Positions 17,259 through 26,182 of a stretch of DNA of 64,000 bases are shown here, piece after piece. The number at the start of each line of letters is the position of its first letter. Position 1 is the first letter of the stretch. The notes below the pieces were generated by a model. That model saw nothing but the letters and a program-made list of their open reading frames with translations. It did no database searches and was not told the origin of the DNA. The translations under genes were made by a program, and so were the position numbers. The DNA is from Streptomyces akebiae (GTDB taxonomy: Bacteria > Actinomycetota > Actinomycetes > Streptomycetales > Streptomycetaceae): contig NZ_CP080647.1 in NCBI RefSeq assembly GCF_019599145.1, positions 7,440,001 to 7,504,000 of the forward strand, in the 5' to 3' direction.

Positions 17259-17595
17259 GGCGGGAGGCCAGCGAGCGGGCGGTGACCCCGGCCAGATGGG
17301 CCGCGAAGACCGCGCGGGCGTCCGGGGTCAGGGTGCGCAGCGCCACCAGAGCCGTGATGACGACGTCGCACAGCTCCGACCCGACGTCGTCCCAGGTGTG
17401 GGTGGTGCCCTTGCGCGGGTTCTGCCCGGTCGCGCCGATCACCGCCTGCGCGACCTCGCCGACCTCCTCCTGGAGCTTCAACATCCGCAGCAGCAGGCCC
17501 TCTTGGCCGCCGTGCGGCTGGTCGGCCTCCAGCCAGGCGTGCAGGAGTGCGACGGACTGCCAGAGGTCGTCGGGGGAGTGGGTCTGCTCGCTCAT
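17251..17595 (-). CDS. MazG-like nucleotide pyrophosphohydrolase
   Basis: 114 residues, all-alpha MazG fold. The metal-binding motif is visible as KLQEEVGEVAQAV (EExxE arrangement) followed by DVGSELCDVVITAL (ExxD). Members hydrolyse non-canonical or excess NTPs to NMP and pyrophosphate. The start ATG at 17595 was chosen because the frame upstream has no coding character. It overlaps the next gene by 8 bases. Confidence 0.82.
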   Translation of the reverse strand: MSEQTHSPDDLWQSVALLHAWLEADQPHGGQEGLLLRMLKLQEEVGEVAQAVIGATGQNPRKGTTHTWDDVGSELCDVVITALVALRTLTPDARAVFAAHLAGVTARSLASRHG

Positions 17596-17653
17596 GCGCG
17601 CAGCTTGCCACGCCCCTGTGACAACGACGGCCGATCCGCCGGAACGGCGACGC

Positions 17654-18199
17654 TCACTCCTCGAACAACGCCTCCTGCTCGCCCTCCTTCTCCTTGCGCA
17701 CCCGCTGGTTGCGCAGGCCGACGACCACCGCCGTGACCGCGGCCGTACCGGCGAGCGCCGCCGGGACCATCCAGCCCCGGTCGACGACATGGTGGAACGC
17801 GTGGTCGAGGGAGAGCCGGCCGGGCCCGGCGACGGCGAGGCCCGCGGCGGCCAGGCCCAGCGTCGCCGCGTACTCGTAGCCGCCCTCGGCGTTGAAGAAG
17901 CCGTTGGGCGCGTGGATCGCGGTCGCGCCGCCCATCGCGCCCGCCGCGGCGGCACCGGCCGCGGGCGTCGCGAGGCCCAGCGCGAGCAGTGCGCCGCCGC
18001 CGGTCTCGGCGAGGCCGGCGGCGGTGGCGCTGGCCTTGCCGGGGGTGTACCCGACGGACTCCATGAACGCGCCGGTGCCCTTGAGGCCGTGCCCGCCGAA
18101 CCAGCCGAACAGCTTCTGCGTCCCGTGCGCGGCGAGCACACCGCCCGTGCCCAGCCGCAGGAGCAGCAGTCCCAGATCACGTCGGTCGAATGAGGTCAT
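17654..18199 (-). CDS. DoxX-family membrane protein
   Basis: 181 residues with four hydrophobic helices. The N-terminal LGLLLLRLGTGGVLAAHGTQKLFGWFGG is cut here to its key part LAAHGTQKLFGWFGG, the DoxX signature, followed by GETGGGALLALGL-type helix sequence. DoxX proteins are small membrane subunits linked to redox or thiol stress. The C-terminal tail is highly charged (RKEKEGEQEALFEE). It lies 58 bases upstream of the MazG-like gene on the same strand. Confidence 0.82.
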   Translation of the reverse strand: MTSFDRRDLGLLLLRLGTGGVLAAHGTQKLFGWFGGHGLKGTGAFMESVGYTPGKASATAAGLAETGGGALLALGLATPAAGAAAAGAMGGATAIHAPNGFFNAEGGYEYAATLGLAAAGLAVAGPGRLSLDHAFHHVVDRGWMVPAALAGTAAVTAVVVGLRNQRVRKEKEGEQEALFEE

Positions 18200-18358
18200 G
18201 AGCTCTCCCGGGCAGCCGGTGCGTTAAGTCCCCTCCCGCGTATCCACCGTCGCACCGATCACACCTGCCCGACCCGCGCCGGGCCGCCGTTCGGGTGGCC
18301 CCGCGTGCGGGCGCGCCTCCGGTGGCGCGCCCCGGGCAACGGTGTGAGGCTGGCCGCC

Positions 18359-18685
18359 ATGACGATCGCACCCGCCAAACTCAGCGACCCGGCCGTCCGG
18401 GCCTTCGTCGCCGCGGTGAACGCCCATGACGAGGACGCGTTCTTCGCGCTCCTCACGGAGGACGCGACGATGTCGGACGACGGCTCCGACCGTGACATCG
18501 CGGACTGGACCGACCGGGAGATCTTCTCCTCCCACGGCCACATCGAGGTCCACCGCGAAACCGCGGGCGGCCGTTCCCTGGTCGCCAACTACCGCAACGA
18601 CACCTGGGGCGAGATGCGCACCGCGTGGCGCTTCACGGTGTCGGAGGACGGCAGGATCAGCCGGTTCGAGACGGGCCAGGCCTGA
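18359..18685 (+). CDS. SnoaL/NTF2-like small protein
   Basis: 108 residues. The opening VRAFVAAVNAHDEDAFFALL and the pattern EDATMSDDGSDRDIADW fit the NTF2-like alpha+beta cone fold used by SnoaL-type isomerases and many small binding proteins. Beta strands at the C-terminus (RTAWRFTVSEDGRISRFETG) complete the fold. No catalytic dyad is certain. It lies upstream of the aldo/keto reductase on the same strand, but that gene has its own promoter. Confidence 0.72.
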   Translation: MTIAPAKLSDPAVRAFVAAVNAHDEDAFFALLTEDATMSDDGSDRDIADWTDREIFSSHGHIEVHRETAGGRSLVANYRNDTWGEMRTAWRFTVSEDGRISRFETGQA

Positions 18686-18707
18686 ACGACGGGATGGCCC
18701 GCGGGGC

Positions 18708-18738
18708 TTGCGTTGGTGTGCACTCCAACTCCTAACGT
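18708..18738 (+). promoter_or_regulatory. MerR-type promoter with 19-bp spacer, leaderless
   Basis: TTGCGT (18708-18713) and TAACGT (18733-18738) are separated by 19 bases, the stretched spacing that MerR-family activators require. The spacer holds the near-palindrome TTGGTGTGCACTCCAA (18713-18728), close to the TTGGAGTGCACTCCAA-type sites these regulators bind. The ATG of the reductase at 18747 falls where transcription should begin and has no ribosome site, so the mRNA is probably leaderless. Confidence 0.72.
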
Positions 18739-18746
18739 CCGTGGTC

Positions 18747-19820
18747 ATGGAGACGAACTCGCACACGAGCACGGCCACCGACACGAGCACGGCCACGGAC
18801 ACGAGCACAGCCACGAGCACGAGCACGGTCGCGCAGCCGTACACCCGCTCCCTCGGCCGCAGCGGCATCCAGGTCAGCGCCCTCGGCTTCGGCTGCTGGG
18901 CCATCGGCGGCGAGTGGCAGGACACCGACGGACAGCCGCTGGGCTGGGGCAAGGTGGACGACGAGGAGTCCGTACGGGCGGTCCACCGCGCCCTCGACCT
19001 CGGCGTCACCTTCTTCGACACGGCCGACACCTACGGCGCCGGCCACAGCGAACGCGTCCTCGGCCGGGCGCTCGGCAAGCGCCGCGCGGACGTCGTCGTG
19101 GCCACCAAGTGGGGCAACGTCTTCGACGAGCCGACCCGCACCCTCACCGGCCAGGACGACACCCCTGCCCACGCCCGCCGCGCCCTCACCGCCTCCCTCG
19201 ACCGTCTCGGCACCGACCACGTCGACCTGTACCAGCTCCACCTCTCCGACGCCGACCCCGAGCGGGCCGCCGAACTCCGGGACACCTGCGAGGAGTTCGT
19301 CCGGGAGGGCCTGATCCGGGCGTACGCCTGGAGCACCGACGACCCGGACCGCGCGGCCGTGTTCGCCGAGGGCCCGCACTGCGCGGCCGTGCAGCACCGG
19401 CTGAACATCCTCCAGGACGCCCCCGAACTCCTCGCGCTGTGCGCGGAGTCGAACCTCGCGAGCATCAACCGCAGCCCCCTGGCCATGGGTCTGCTCACCG
19501 GCAAGCACACCGGCGGGCGCGCCCTGGAGGCCGGTGACATCCGCAGCACCCCGCCCGCCTGGCTGCCCGGCTTCCACGCGGAGGGCGGCGCCGACCCGGA
19601 GTGGCTCGGCCGGGTGGAGGCGCTGCGCGAGATCCTCACCGGCGAGGGCCGTACGCTCGCGCAGGGCGCCCTCGCCTGGATCTGGGCCCGCAGCCCCCAC
19701 ACGGTGCCCATCCCCGGCTTCCGCTCGGTCGCCCAGGCCGAGGAGAACGCGGGCGCCCTCGCGAAGGGACCGCTCCCCGCGGAGCGCATGGCCGAGATCG
19801 ACCTGATCCTGGGGCGGTGA
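18747..19820 (+). CDS. Aldo/keto reductase with Thr/Ser repeat N-terminus
   Basis: 357 residues. After residue 30 this is a standard AKR TIM barrel: GFGCWAIGGEW, FFDTADTYGAGHSERVLGRA with the catalytic Asp and Tyr, VATKWG with the Lys, and YQLHLSD with the His. It uses NADPH to reduce carbonyls. The first 30 residues are an unusual TSTATD repeat encoded by 18-bp DNA units (18765-18800 and a partial third), probably slippage-generated and disordered. An internal start after the repeat is not obvious, and the promoter geometry supports ATG 18747. Confidence 0.88.
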   Translation: METNSHTSTATDTSTATDTSTATSTSTVAQPYTRSLGRSGIQVSALGFGCWAIGGEWQDTDGQPLGWGKVDDEESVRAVHRALDLGVTFFDTADTYGAGHSERVLGRALGKRRADVVVATKWGNVFDEPTRTLTGQDDTPAHARRALTASLDRLGTDHVDLYQLHLSDADPERAAELRDTCEEFVREGLIRAYAWSTDDPDRAAVFAEGPHCAAVQHRLNILQDAPELLALCAESNLASINRSPLAMGLLTGKHTGGRALEAGDIRSTPPAWLPGFHAEGGADPEWLGRVEALREILTGEGRTLAQGALAWIWARSPHTVPIPGFRSVAQAEENAGALAKGPLPAERMAEIDLILGR

Positions 19821-19887
19821 GCGGCCCGTACGATGGCGCCCGGCCAGGCCCCGGCCCCGGCGGCTGTCGCGCTGCCGCTTCGTGAGC

Positions 19888-19922
19888 GTCAGCCGTCAGC
19901 CGTCAGCCGTCAGCCGTCAGCC
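19888..19922. repeat. Five tandem 7-bp repeats (GTCAGCC)
   Basis: GTCAGCC occurs five times in perfect succession, exactly at the 3' end of the decayed ABC ATPase gene on the minus strand. It looks like replication slippage. Confidence 0.85.
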
Positions 19923-20370
19923 GCCCCGCCTCGACGGTGACCGGCCGGGCTGCCCGCCGGGCGATCGACGAGTAGCGCGTGACCAGGACGAAGGCGAGGC
20001 CCTGTTCGCGCCACAACCCCTCCAGCAGGGCCATGATCTCGCCGCGGGTGCCCTCGTCGAGGTTGCCGACGGGCTCGTCGGCCGAGGAGTACCTTCGGCC
20101 GCTCGACCAGAGCGCGGACGACCGCGCCCCGCTGCCGCCGACCGCCGGACAGCTCGGACGGGGCGTGGGTGAGGCGCTCGCCCGGCCCGCTCGCGCCGTC
20201 CGGCCCGCTTGACGCCGAGCGGGACGCGGGCGGTCTCGACGTTTCCCTGCGTGGTGAGCGTGGGGATGAGGTGGAGCGCCCGGAAAGCGATGCCGACCCG
20301 CTCGGCGCGCAGCCGGGTCGGCTCGGCCCACTGACGGAGGCGCGGTCGGCGCCGTCGCGCCCGTGAGCCT
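19903..20370 (-). pseudogene. ABC transporter ATP-binding protein (MacB/LolD type) remnant
   Basis: Minus-strand pieces in three frames line up with a LolD/MacB ATPase. About 20370-20215 reads LRAERVGIAFRALHLIPTLT (Q-loop region), about 20180-20095 has the signature LSGGRRQRGAVVRALVERP, and 20085-19903 has the Walker B DEPVGNLDEGT and the end of the domain. The Walker A segment is missing and there are frameshifts near 20090 and between 20215 and 20180. It cannot make an active ATPase. Confidence 0.78.
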
Positions 20371-20399
20371 GTGCACGGGTCGCTTCGTGGGTCTCCGCG

Positions 20400-20720
20400 A
20401 AGGGGGTGTGGGTCGGTCTACCCTGCTCAGGGCGTCGGCCGGCCGCATCCGGGAGGCGTGTCGGCCGCCATGGCCCCCGGCGATCCGATGTCCGGCGGCG
20501 GCGAGGCCCGCCGTGAGCGCGAGGGTGGACAGGGAGACGGGCGTGGACAGCGCGATCTCCGGTGCGCCGGAGGCCTGCCGACAGGGGCGCCGCCCGCGCC
20601 GGGACCGCCGCCGCCCGGTCCGCCCGCCCACGCGCCGGTGTTGCCCAACTCGGCCTTGAAGGTAGGGCTGATCGCGGTCACCCTGTACGCGGCGGCGGCG
20701 AGCGCGGCGATCGGCAGTCG
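20400..20720 (-). pseudogene. FtsX/MacB-type permease C-terminal remnant
   Basis: Just upstream of the ATPase remnant on the same strand, about 20560-20410 reads ALSTPVSLSTLALTAGLAAA and ends ASRMRPADALSRVD. This is the last membrane helix and tail of FtsX-like permeases, where intact members read ARRAARLRPAEAL. Farther upstream (about 20730-20640) LPIAALAAAAYRVTAISPTF may be part of the same gene in another frame. Permease before ATPase suggests a whole exporter operon that decayed. Confidence 0.55.
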
Positions 20721-21029
20721 ACTGCCGTGGACTCCTGCCAGGAAGAGCGGCTGGGGTACCGACCGGAGCAGAGGCATGTGGTGGCAGCCGTTCCGCGCTC
20801 CGGTGCTTACCTCGCGGTCCCACGCGAGGTCCGCCCCCTTCCGGACCGCGGAACGGCTGCCGCCTCCCCCTCGGGTTGGCCACGGAAGCCGTCGCCTCCA
20901 AGTGTGAAGCTCTCGTGGAGACAAGTCCTGAGCATATGCCTGTCACGTGCTCCTATGGACCGGAGCATCAGCTTCCGTTTGTGTAGGTTGAGCCGTGGAC
21001 GAGTGCCGTATGCAACCGTTTCGGCTGCC
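20721..21029. other. Non-coding stretch after decayed ABC locus
   Basis: About 300 bases between the permease remnant and the end of the SDR gene. I see no assignable coding sequence or strong structure in it. Confidence 0.5.
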
Positions 21030-21782
21030 TCAGCCCCGCCCCACGTACGGCATCGTCGTCGCCATCACCGTCGCGAACTGCACATTCGCCTCCAGCGGCA
21101 ACTCCGCCATGTGCCGCACGGTCCGGGCCACGTCGGTCACGTCCATCACGGGCTCCGGCACGAGCTGCCCGTTCGCCTGGAGGACGCCGTTCGCCATGCG
21201 CTCGGTCATGTCCGTCGCCGCGTTGCCGATGTCGATCTGGCCGACCGCGATGCCGTACGGCCGCCCGTCCAGCGAGAGCGACTTGGTGAGGCCGGTCAGG
21301 GCGTGCTTGGTCGCGGTGTAGGCGACGGAGTGCGGGCGGGGCGTGTGCGCGGAGATGGAGCCGTTGTTGATGATCCGCCCGCCCTGCGGGTCCTGCTCCT
21401 TCATCTGCCGGTACGCCGCCTGCGCGCACAGGAACGCCCCGTTGAGGTTGGTGTCCACGACGTGCCGCCAGGCCGCGTAGTCCAGCTCCTCCACCGGCAC
21501 CCCGCCCGGACCGAACGTGCCCGCGTTGTTGAACAGCAGGTCCAGCCGTCCGAACCGGTCGCGCACGGCGGCGAGGAGCGCGTCCACGTCACCGGGGCGG
21601 GAGACGTCCGTACGGACGCACAGCGCCTGAGGTGCGCCGGCTGCGGTCTCGGCGAGCTTGTCCTCGCGGCGGCCCGCGAGCGCCACCGACCAGCCGGTGC
21701 GCAGCAGCTCCACCGCCACGGCGCGGCCGATGCCGGAGCCCGCACCCGTCACGATCGCGATCTTGGTTCGCATAGCGTTCAT
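21030..21782 (-). CDS. Short-chain dehydrogenase/reductase (SDR)
   Basis: About 250 residues with the classical SDR layout. The nucleotide-binding TGAGSGIG sits near the N-terminus, NNAG in mid-protein, the catalytic Ser lies in NNGSISAHT, and YTATK supplies Tyr and Lys. It uses NAD(P)H on an alcohol or ketone; the substrate is unknown. Start choice: ATG 21782 (MNAMRTK) or ATG 21773 (MRTK), with a GTG at 21788 also in frame; no clear ribosome site decides. It is transcribed away from phoD. Confidence 0.88.
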   Translation of the reverse strand: MNAMRTKIAIVTGAGSGIGRAVAVELLRTGWSVALAGRREDKLAETAAGAPQALCVRTDVSRPGDVDALLAAVRDRFGRLDLLFNNAGTFGPGGVPVEELDYAAWRHVVDTNLNGAFLCAQAAYRQMKEQDPQGGRIINNGSISAHTPRPHSVAYTATKHALTGLTKSLSLDGRPYGIAVGQIDIGNAATDMTERMANGVLQANGQLVPEPVMDVTDVARTVRHMAELPLEANVQFATVMATTMPYVGRG

Positions 21783-21942
21783 GGCCACGCAGCGTAAAGG
21801 AGGGGGGCGCGCCGGGCCGCGCGGAAAGCGCCCGCCATGCGGAACTCATTCGTCCGCCATCTGGGTGTTGTGTACGTGACAGAAGATCGTCGAACCTGGC
21901 CACTCCAATGCCAAGAGACAACTCCCGTCAGACGAGGGCCAG

Positions 21943-23622
21943 ATGACACCCACAGCCCAGAACGCCCGGAACTCCCAGGGGCCGACGCCGTCCCGTTCGT
22001 CCCACGCGTCCGAACTCCGCGCCGCCGCCCGTCACTTCGACCGCCGCCGCTTCCTCACCGTCACGGGGGCCGCCGCCGCGCTCGCCTTCGCCACCAACCT
22101 CCCCGCGGCCGGCGCCGCGGCCGCCGCCACGCTCGACGCGCGGCGGATCACCGAGGACCCCTTCACCCTCGGCGTGGCCTCCGGCGACCCGCTGTCCACC
22201 TCCGTGCTCCTGTGGACCCGGCTCGCCCCGGCCCCCTACCAGCCGGACGGCGGACTGCCCGCCGAACGCGTCGCCGTGCGGTGGGAGTTGGCCCACGACG
22301 ACAGATTCCGACGGATCGTCAGACGCGGCACCGCCACCGCCCACCCCGAGTTCCACCACACCGTCCACGTCGAGGTCGGCCACCTCGCCCCGGGGCGCGT
22401 CTACTACTACCGCTTCCGCGCCGGCACCTGGATCAGCGAGACCGGCCGCACCCGCACCGCCCCCGGCCACGCCCACCTGACCGGCGCCACCGGCCTCTCC
22501 TTCGCCGCAGTCTCCTGCCAGCGCTACGACCAGGGCTACTACACCGCCTACCGGCACCTGGCCGAAGAGGACATCGATGTCGTCTTCCACCTCGGGGACT
22601 ACCTCTACGAGTACGCCGTGAACTCCGTCGGCGGCGCCCGCAACTACACCGACCGCGTCCTGCCCGACGTCTTCAACCACGAGACGGTCACCCTGGAGGA
22701 CTACCGGCTGCGGTACGCCCTCCACAAGAGCGACCCCGACCAGCGGGCCGCCCACGCCGCGCACCCCTTCGTCGTCACCTGGGACGACCACGAGACCGAG
22801 AACAACTACGCCGGCGACCACCCCGACGGCGGCGAACCCTCCGAGGAGTTCCTGCTGCGCCGCGCCGCCGCCTACCGCGCGTACTGGGAGAACCAGCCGC
22901 TGCGCCGCCCCCAGCGCCCCGACGGGCCCGACATGAGGCTCTACCGCCGCTTCCGGTGGGGCCGCCTCGCCCAGTTCGACATACTCGACACCCGCCAGTA
23001 CCGCTCCAACCAGGCGCAGGGAGACGGCTGGCAGATCCCGGGACCGGAGTCCGCCGACCCCGCCCGCACGATGACCGGTGGTACGCAGGAACGCTGGCTC
23101 CTGGACGGCTGGGACCGGTCCGACGCCGTCTGGAACGTCGTCCCGCAGCAGGTCACCTTCTCCCAGCGCCGCAACGCCGTCGGCGACGTCTACCGGGTGG
23201 CGATGGACGCCTGGGACGGCTACCCGGCCTCCCGCGAACGCCTCCTCGCCGGCGCGGAGGCCGCCGGCATCGAGAACCTGATGGTCCTCACCGGCGACGT
23301 CCACGTCGGCTACGCCTTCGACATCAAGCGCGACTTCGACGACCGCTCGTCCCGGACCGTCGGCACGGAGCTTGTCGCCACCTCCATCAGCAGCGGCGGC
23401 AACGGCTCCGACAAGCCCGCGAACTGGGACACCTACATGACCGCCAACCCCCACATGCGCTTCTACCACGGCCGACGGGGCTACCTCACGGTCGCTCTCG
23501 ACCGCGAGGCCGCGCGCGCCGACTTCAAGGCCGTGCCGTACGTGACGACGACCGGGGCCGGGATCTCCACCGTGGCGTCGTTCGCGGTGGAGGCGGGCCG
23601 GCCCGGGCTCACGCCGGCGTAG
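21943..23622 (+). CDS. phoD: Alkaline phosphatase D (PhoD), Tat-exported
   Basis: 559 residues. A twin-arginine signal (RRRFLTVTGAAAA, about residues 27-40) with Ala-rich cleavage region is followed by the PhoD N-terminal beta domain (FTLGVASGDPLSTSVLLWTR) and a metallophosphatase core: FHLGDYLYEY, TWDDHETENNYAG, and LTGDVHVGYAFD. These give the Ca/Fe ligands of PhoD phosphodiesterase/phosphomonoesterases. It would release phosphate from organic phosphates outside the cell. Such genes are usually under PhoP, but I could not find clear GTTCACC direct repeats upstream. Its end overlaps the convergent oxidoreductase by 14 bases. Confidence 0.92.
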   Translation: MTPTAQNARNSQGPTPSRSSHASELRAAARHFDRRRFLTVTGAAAALAFATNLPAAGAAAAATLDARRITEDPFTLGVASGDPLSTSVLLWTRLAPAPYQPDGGLPAERVAVRWELAHDDRFRRIVRRGTATAHPEFHHTVHVEVGHLAPGRVYYYRFRAGTWISETGRTRTAPGHAHLTGATGLSFAAVSCQRYDQGYYTAYRHLAEEDIDVVFHLGDYLYEYAVNSVGGARNYTDRVLPDVFNHETVTLEDYRLRYALHKSDPDQRAAHAAHPFVVTWDDHETENNYAGDHPDGGEPSEEFLLRRAAAYRAYWENQPLRRPQRPDGPDMRLYRRFRWGRLAQFDILDTRQYRSNQAQGDGWQIPGPESADPARTMTGGTQERWLLDGWDRSDAVWNVVPQQVTFSQRRNAVGDVYRVAMDAWDGYPASRERLLAGAEAAGIENLMVLTGDVHVGYAFDIKRDFDDRSSRTVGTELVATSISSGGNGSDKPANWDTYMTANPHMRFYHGRRGYLTVALDREAARADFKAVPYVTTTGAGISTVASFAVEAGRPGLTPA

Positions 23623-24646
23623 TCAGCAGCGCGTCGCCCCGACGGTCGTCCTCGCCGGGATAGCGCACCCCGATACGGTCGCGGATCGCGTCCAGGGTGC
23701 GCATCACGGCGAGGGTGCCGTCGAGCGGGACGAGCGGGGACTCCGTCTCACCGGCGCGCAGGGCCCGCATGACCTCCCGGGCCTCGTGACGGAGGCTGTT
23801 GCGCGGCCCGTCGGCCGGGTCCGCGGCGAACGTCTCCGGCTCGCGGCCCACGCGGTGCAGGACGAAACGGTCCGCGAAGAAGAAGCCGTCCGGGATGTCG
23901 ATCCGGCCCTCGGACCCGGTGACCGACGCGGTGGTGGCGGTGCCGCCGACGATGGAGCAGTGCACCGACGCGAGGGCACCGCTCTCCCAGGAGAGCAGCG
24001 CGCCCGTCTGGAGATCGACACCCTCCTTCGAGAGCACCGCCTTCGCCGTCACGTCCGAGGGCTCCCCGAGCAGCAGATGCGCGAAGGAGACCGGGTACAC
24101 ACCCAGGTCGAGCAGCGCGCCCCCGCCCTGCCCCGGGTCCCGCAGCCGGTGCGACGGCGCGACCGGCCCGAGGATGCCGAAGTCGGCGTGCACCGTGCGC
24201 ACCTCACCGATCGCACCGTCCCGCACCATCGCGGCGAGCCGGCGCACCACCGGATTGCAGTACGTCCACATGGCCTCCATCAGGAACCGCCCGCGCTCCC
24301 GCGCCAGCGCGACCAACTCCTCCGCCTCGCGCACGTTCAGCGTGAACGGCTTCTCGCACAGCACGTTCCGCCCGGCCTCCAGGCACATGCCGGCGGCCGT
24401 CCGGTGCGCCGAGTGCGGCGTGGCGACGTACACCACGTCCACGTCCGTGTCCTCGGCGAGCGCGCGCCAGTCGCCGTACGCCCTCGGTATCCCGAAGCGT
24501 TCCGCGAAGGCGTTCGCGGAGTCCTCGGTGCGCGAGGCCACCGCCACGACCTCGGCGTCCGGCAGGTCGACGAGGTCGGCCGTGAAGGCCGCGGCTATTC
24601 CTCCGGTCGCCAGGATTCCCCACCGCACACGTCCGTCGTTCGACAT
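23609..24646 (-). CDS. Gfo/Idh/MocA-family oxidoreductase
   Basis: 345 residues from the ATG at 24646 (MSNDGRVRWGILATGGI). Rossmann N-terminus with GILATGGIAAAF, the NAD-site segment VYVATPHSAH and the hallmark EKPF motif (NVLCEKPFTLN), where Lys is catalytic. The C-terminal alpha/beta domain has GGGALLDLGVYPVSF, the usual DxGxYP motif. Members oxidise or isomerise sugars and inositols. It is divergent from the MFS gene and overlaps phoD tail to tail. Confidence 0.9.
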   Translation of the reverse strand: MSNDGRVRWGILATGGIAAAFTADLVDLPDAEVVAVASRTEDSANAFAERFGIPRAYGDWRALAEDTDVDVVYVATPHSAHRTAAGMCLEAGRNVLCEKPFTLNVREAEELVALARERGRFLMEAMWTYCNPVVRRLAAMVRDGAIGEVRTVHADFGILGPVAPSHRLRDPGQGGGALLDLGVYPVSFAHLLLGEPSDVTAKAVLSKEGVDLQTGALLSWESGALASVHCSIVGGTATTASVTGSEGRIDIPDGFFFADRFVLHRVGREPETFAADPADGPRNSLRHEAREVMRALRAGETESPLVPLDGTLAVMRTLDAIRDRIGVRYPGEDDRRGDALLTTPA

Positions 24647-24745
24647 CGCCACCCCTGTCCTCGGCCCCGGGGCGGGACTGTGACCCCACCCACGTCGTAC
24701 GAGCTGAGAGCATAGGTGGCGGAACGAACGGCGAGGGAGGGGCAC

Positions 24746-26182
24746 ATGCCCGAGGGGCACATACCCGGCTCGGCATCGGCCGAGTCGAACACGGTGGCGC
24801 CGATGGGGGAGCACAGGGGGCCGGACACGGAGGCGGAACAGCGGCCGTCGGAACGGCCGGGACCGCCAGGACGGCCCGGTGCCGCAGGACGGCCCGGTAC
24901 GCCACGACGGGCGCGGTCGAAGCCGGGCTCCACCGCCCTCCGCCGCACCGGCCTCCTCGTCACCCTCATCCTCGGCGGGCTCACCGCCACCCCGCCCCTC
25001 GCGATGGACATGTACCTCCCGGCCCTGCCGGAGGTCACCACCTCGCTGCACGCCCCCGCCACCACGGTCCAGCTCACCCTCACCGCCTGCCTCGCCGGCA
25101 TGGCGCTCGGGCAGCTGCTGATCGGACCGATGAGCGACCGCTGGGGCCGCCGACGGCCCCTCCTGCTCGGCCTCGCCGTCTACGTCGTCGCCACCGCCCT
25201 GTGCGCCCTCGCCCCCACCATCGAGACCCTCATCGCCTTCCGTCTGGTCCAGGGCCTCGCCGGTTCGGCCGGGATCGTGATCGCGCGGGCGGTGGTCCGC
25301 GACCTGTACGACGGCGACGCGATGGCCCGGTTCTTCTCCACGCTGATGCTGATCTCCGGGGTGGCTCCGGTCGTCGCGCCGCTGATCGGCGGCCAGATCC
25401 TCCGCGTCACGGACTGGCGCGGGGTCTTCGTCGTCCTCACGGCCATCGGCATCGCCCTGCTCGCGGTCGTCTGGGCGAAACTCCCCGAGACGCTCGCCCC
25501 CGCCGAACGCCACAGCGGCGGCATCGGCGAGACGCTGCACGCCATGCGCGGCCTGCTCACCGACCGGGTCTTCATGGGCTACACGCTCGCCGGCGGCTTC
25601 GCCTTCGCCGCCCTCTTCGCGTACATCAGCGCCTCCCCGTTCGTGATCCAGGAGATCTACGGCGCCTCCCCGCAGACCTTCAGCCTGCTCTTCGGCGTCA
25701 ACTCCGTCGGCCTCGTCGTCGTCGGCCAGATCAACGGCAAGATCCTGGTCGGCCGGGTCAGCCTGGACAAGGTGTTCGCCGTCGGCCTCACCGTCGTCGC
25801 CGTCTCCGCGACCGCGCTGCTGCTGATGTCCCTGGGCGTCTTCGGCGAGGTCGGCCTCGGCCCGGTCTCGGCGGCCCTCTTCGTGCTGATGTCCGCGATG
25901 GGCGTCACCCTTCCCAACACCCAGGCGCTCGCCCTGATGCGGGTACGCCACGCGGCGGGTTCCGCGTCGGCCCTGCTGGGTACCTCGTCCTTCCTGATCG
26001 GCGCGATAGCGTCCCCCCTGGTCGGCGTCGCGGGCGAGGACACGGCCGTCCCCATGGCCGTCGTCCAACTGGCCGCGACACTGGTGGCCGCGGTCTGCTT
26101 CGTGGCACTGTGCCGTCCTTGGAACAGGCGTACGCCAGTGGGTACTTCGACGGGTACGACGGTGGAGGGAGCGGAGAGCTGA
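24746..26182 (+). CDS. Bcr/CflA-family MFS drug efflux transporter
   Basis: I choose ATG 24746 because gagggagggg lies at proper distance; a GTG 30 bases upstream is also in frame. The first 65 residues are a Pro/Gly/Arg-rich cytoplasmic extension, unusual for the family. Twelve helices follow, with the Bcr opening LAMDMYLPALPEV and the MFS loop motif GPMSDRWGRRRPLL between helices 2 and 3. Motif C-like SGVAPVVAPLIGG marks it as an antiporter-type exporter. The serine hydrolase gene follows and overlaps its end. Confidence 0.9.
   Translation: MPEGHIPGSASAESNTVAPMGEHRGPDTEAEQRPSERPGPPGRPGAAGRPGTPRRARSKPGSTALRRTGLLVTLILGGLTATPPLAMDMYLPALPEVTTSLHAPATTVQLTLTACLAGMALGQLLIGPMSDRWGRRRPLLLGLAVYVVATALCALAPTIETLIAFRLVQGLAGSAGIVIARAVVRDLYDGDAMARFFSTLMLISGVAPVVAPLIGGQILRVTDWRGVFVVLTAIGIALLAVVWAKLPETLAPAERHSGGIGETLHAMRGLLTDRVFMGYTLAGGFAFAALFAYISASPFVIQEIYGASPQTFSLLFGVNSVGLVVVGQINGKILVGRVSLDKVFAVGLTVVAVSATALLLMSLGVFGEVGLGPVSAALFVLMSAMGVTLPNTQALALMRVRHAAGSASALLGTSSFLIGAIASPLVGVAGEDTAVPMAVVQLAATLVAAVCFVALCRPWNRRTPVGTSTGTTVEGAES

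Noticed and set aside
20562..21797. 411-codon plus-strand frame
   Set aside because: It spans the ABC remnant and the antisense of the SDR gene; no domain and poor composition.
21840..21942. PhoP box upstream of phoD
   Set aside because: I looked for GTTCACC-type direct repeats and found none convincing, so no Pho control is claimed.
23609..26068. 819-codon minus-strand open frame
   Set aside because: Only the part to 24646 is a Gfo/Idh protein; the rest is antisense to the Bcr/CflA gene and has charged low-complexity sequence with no family.
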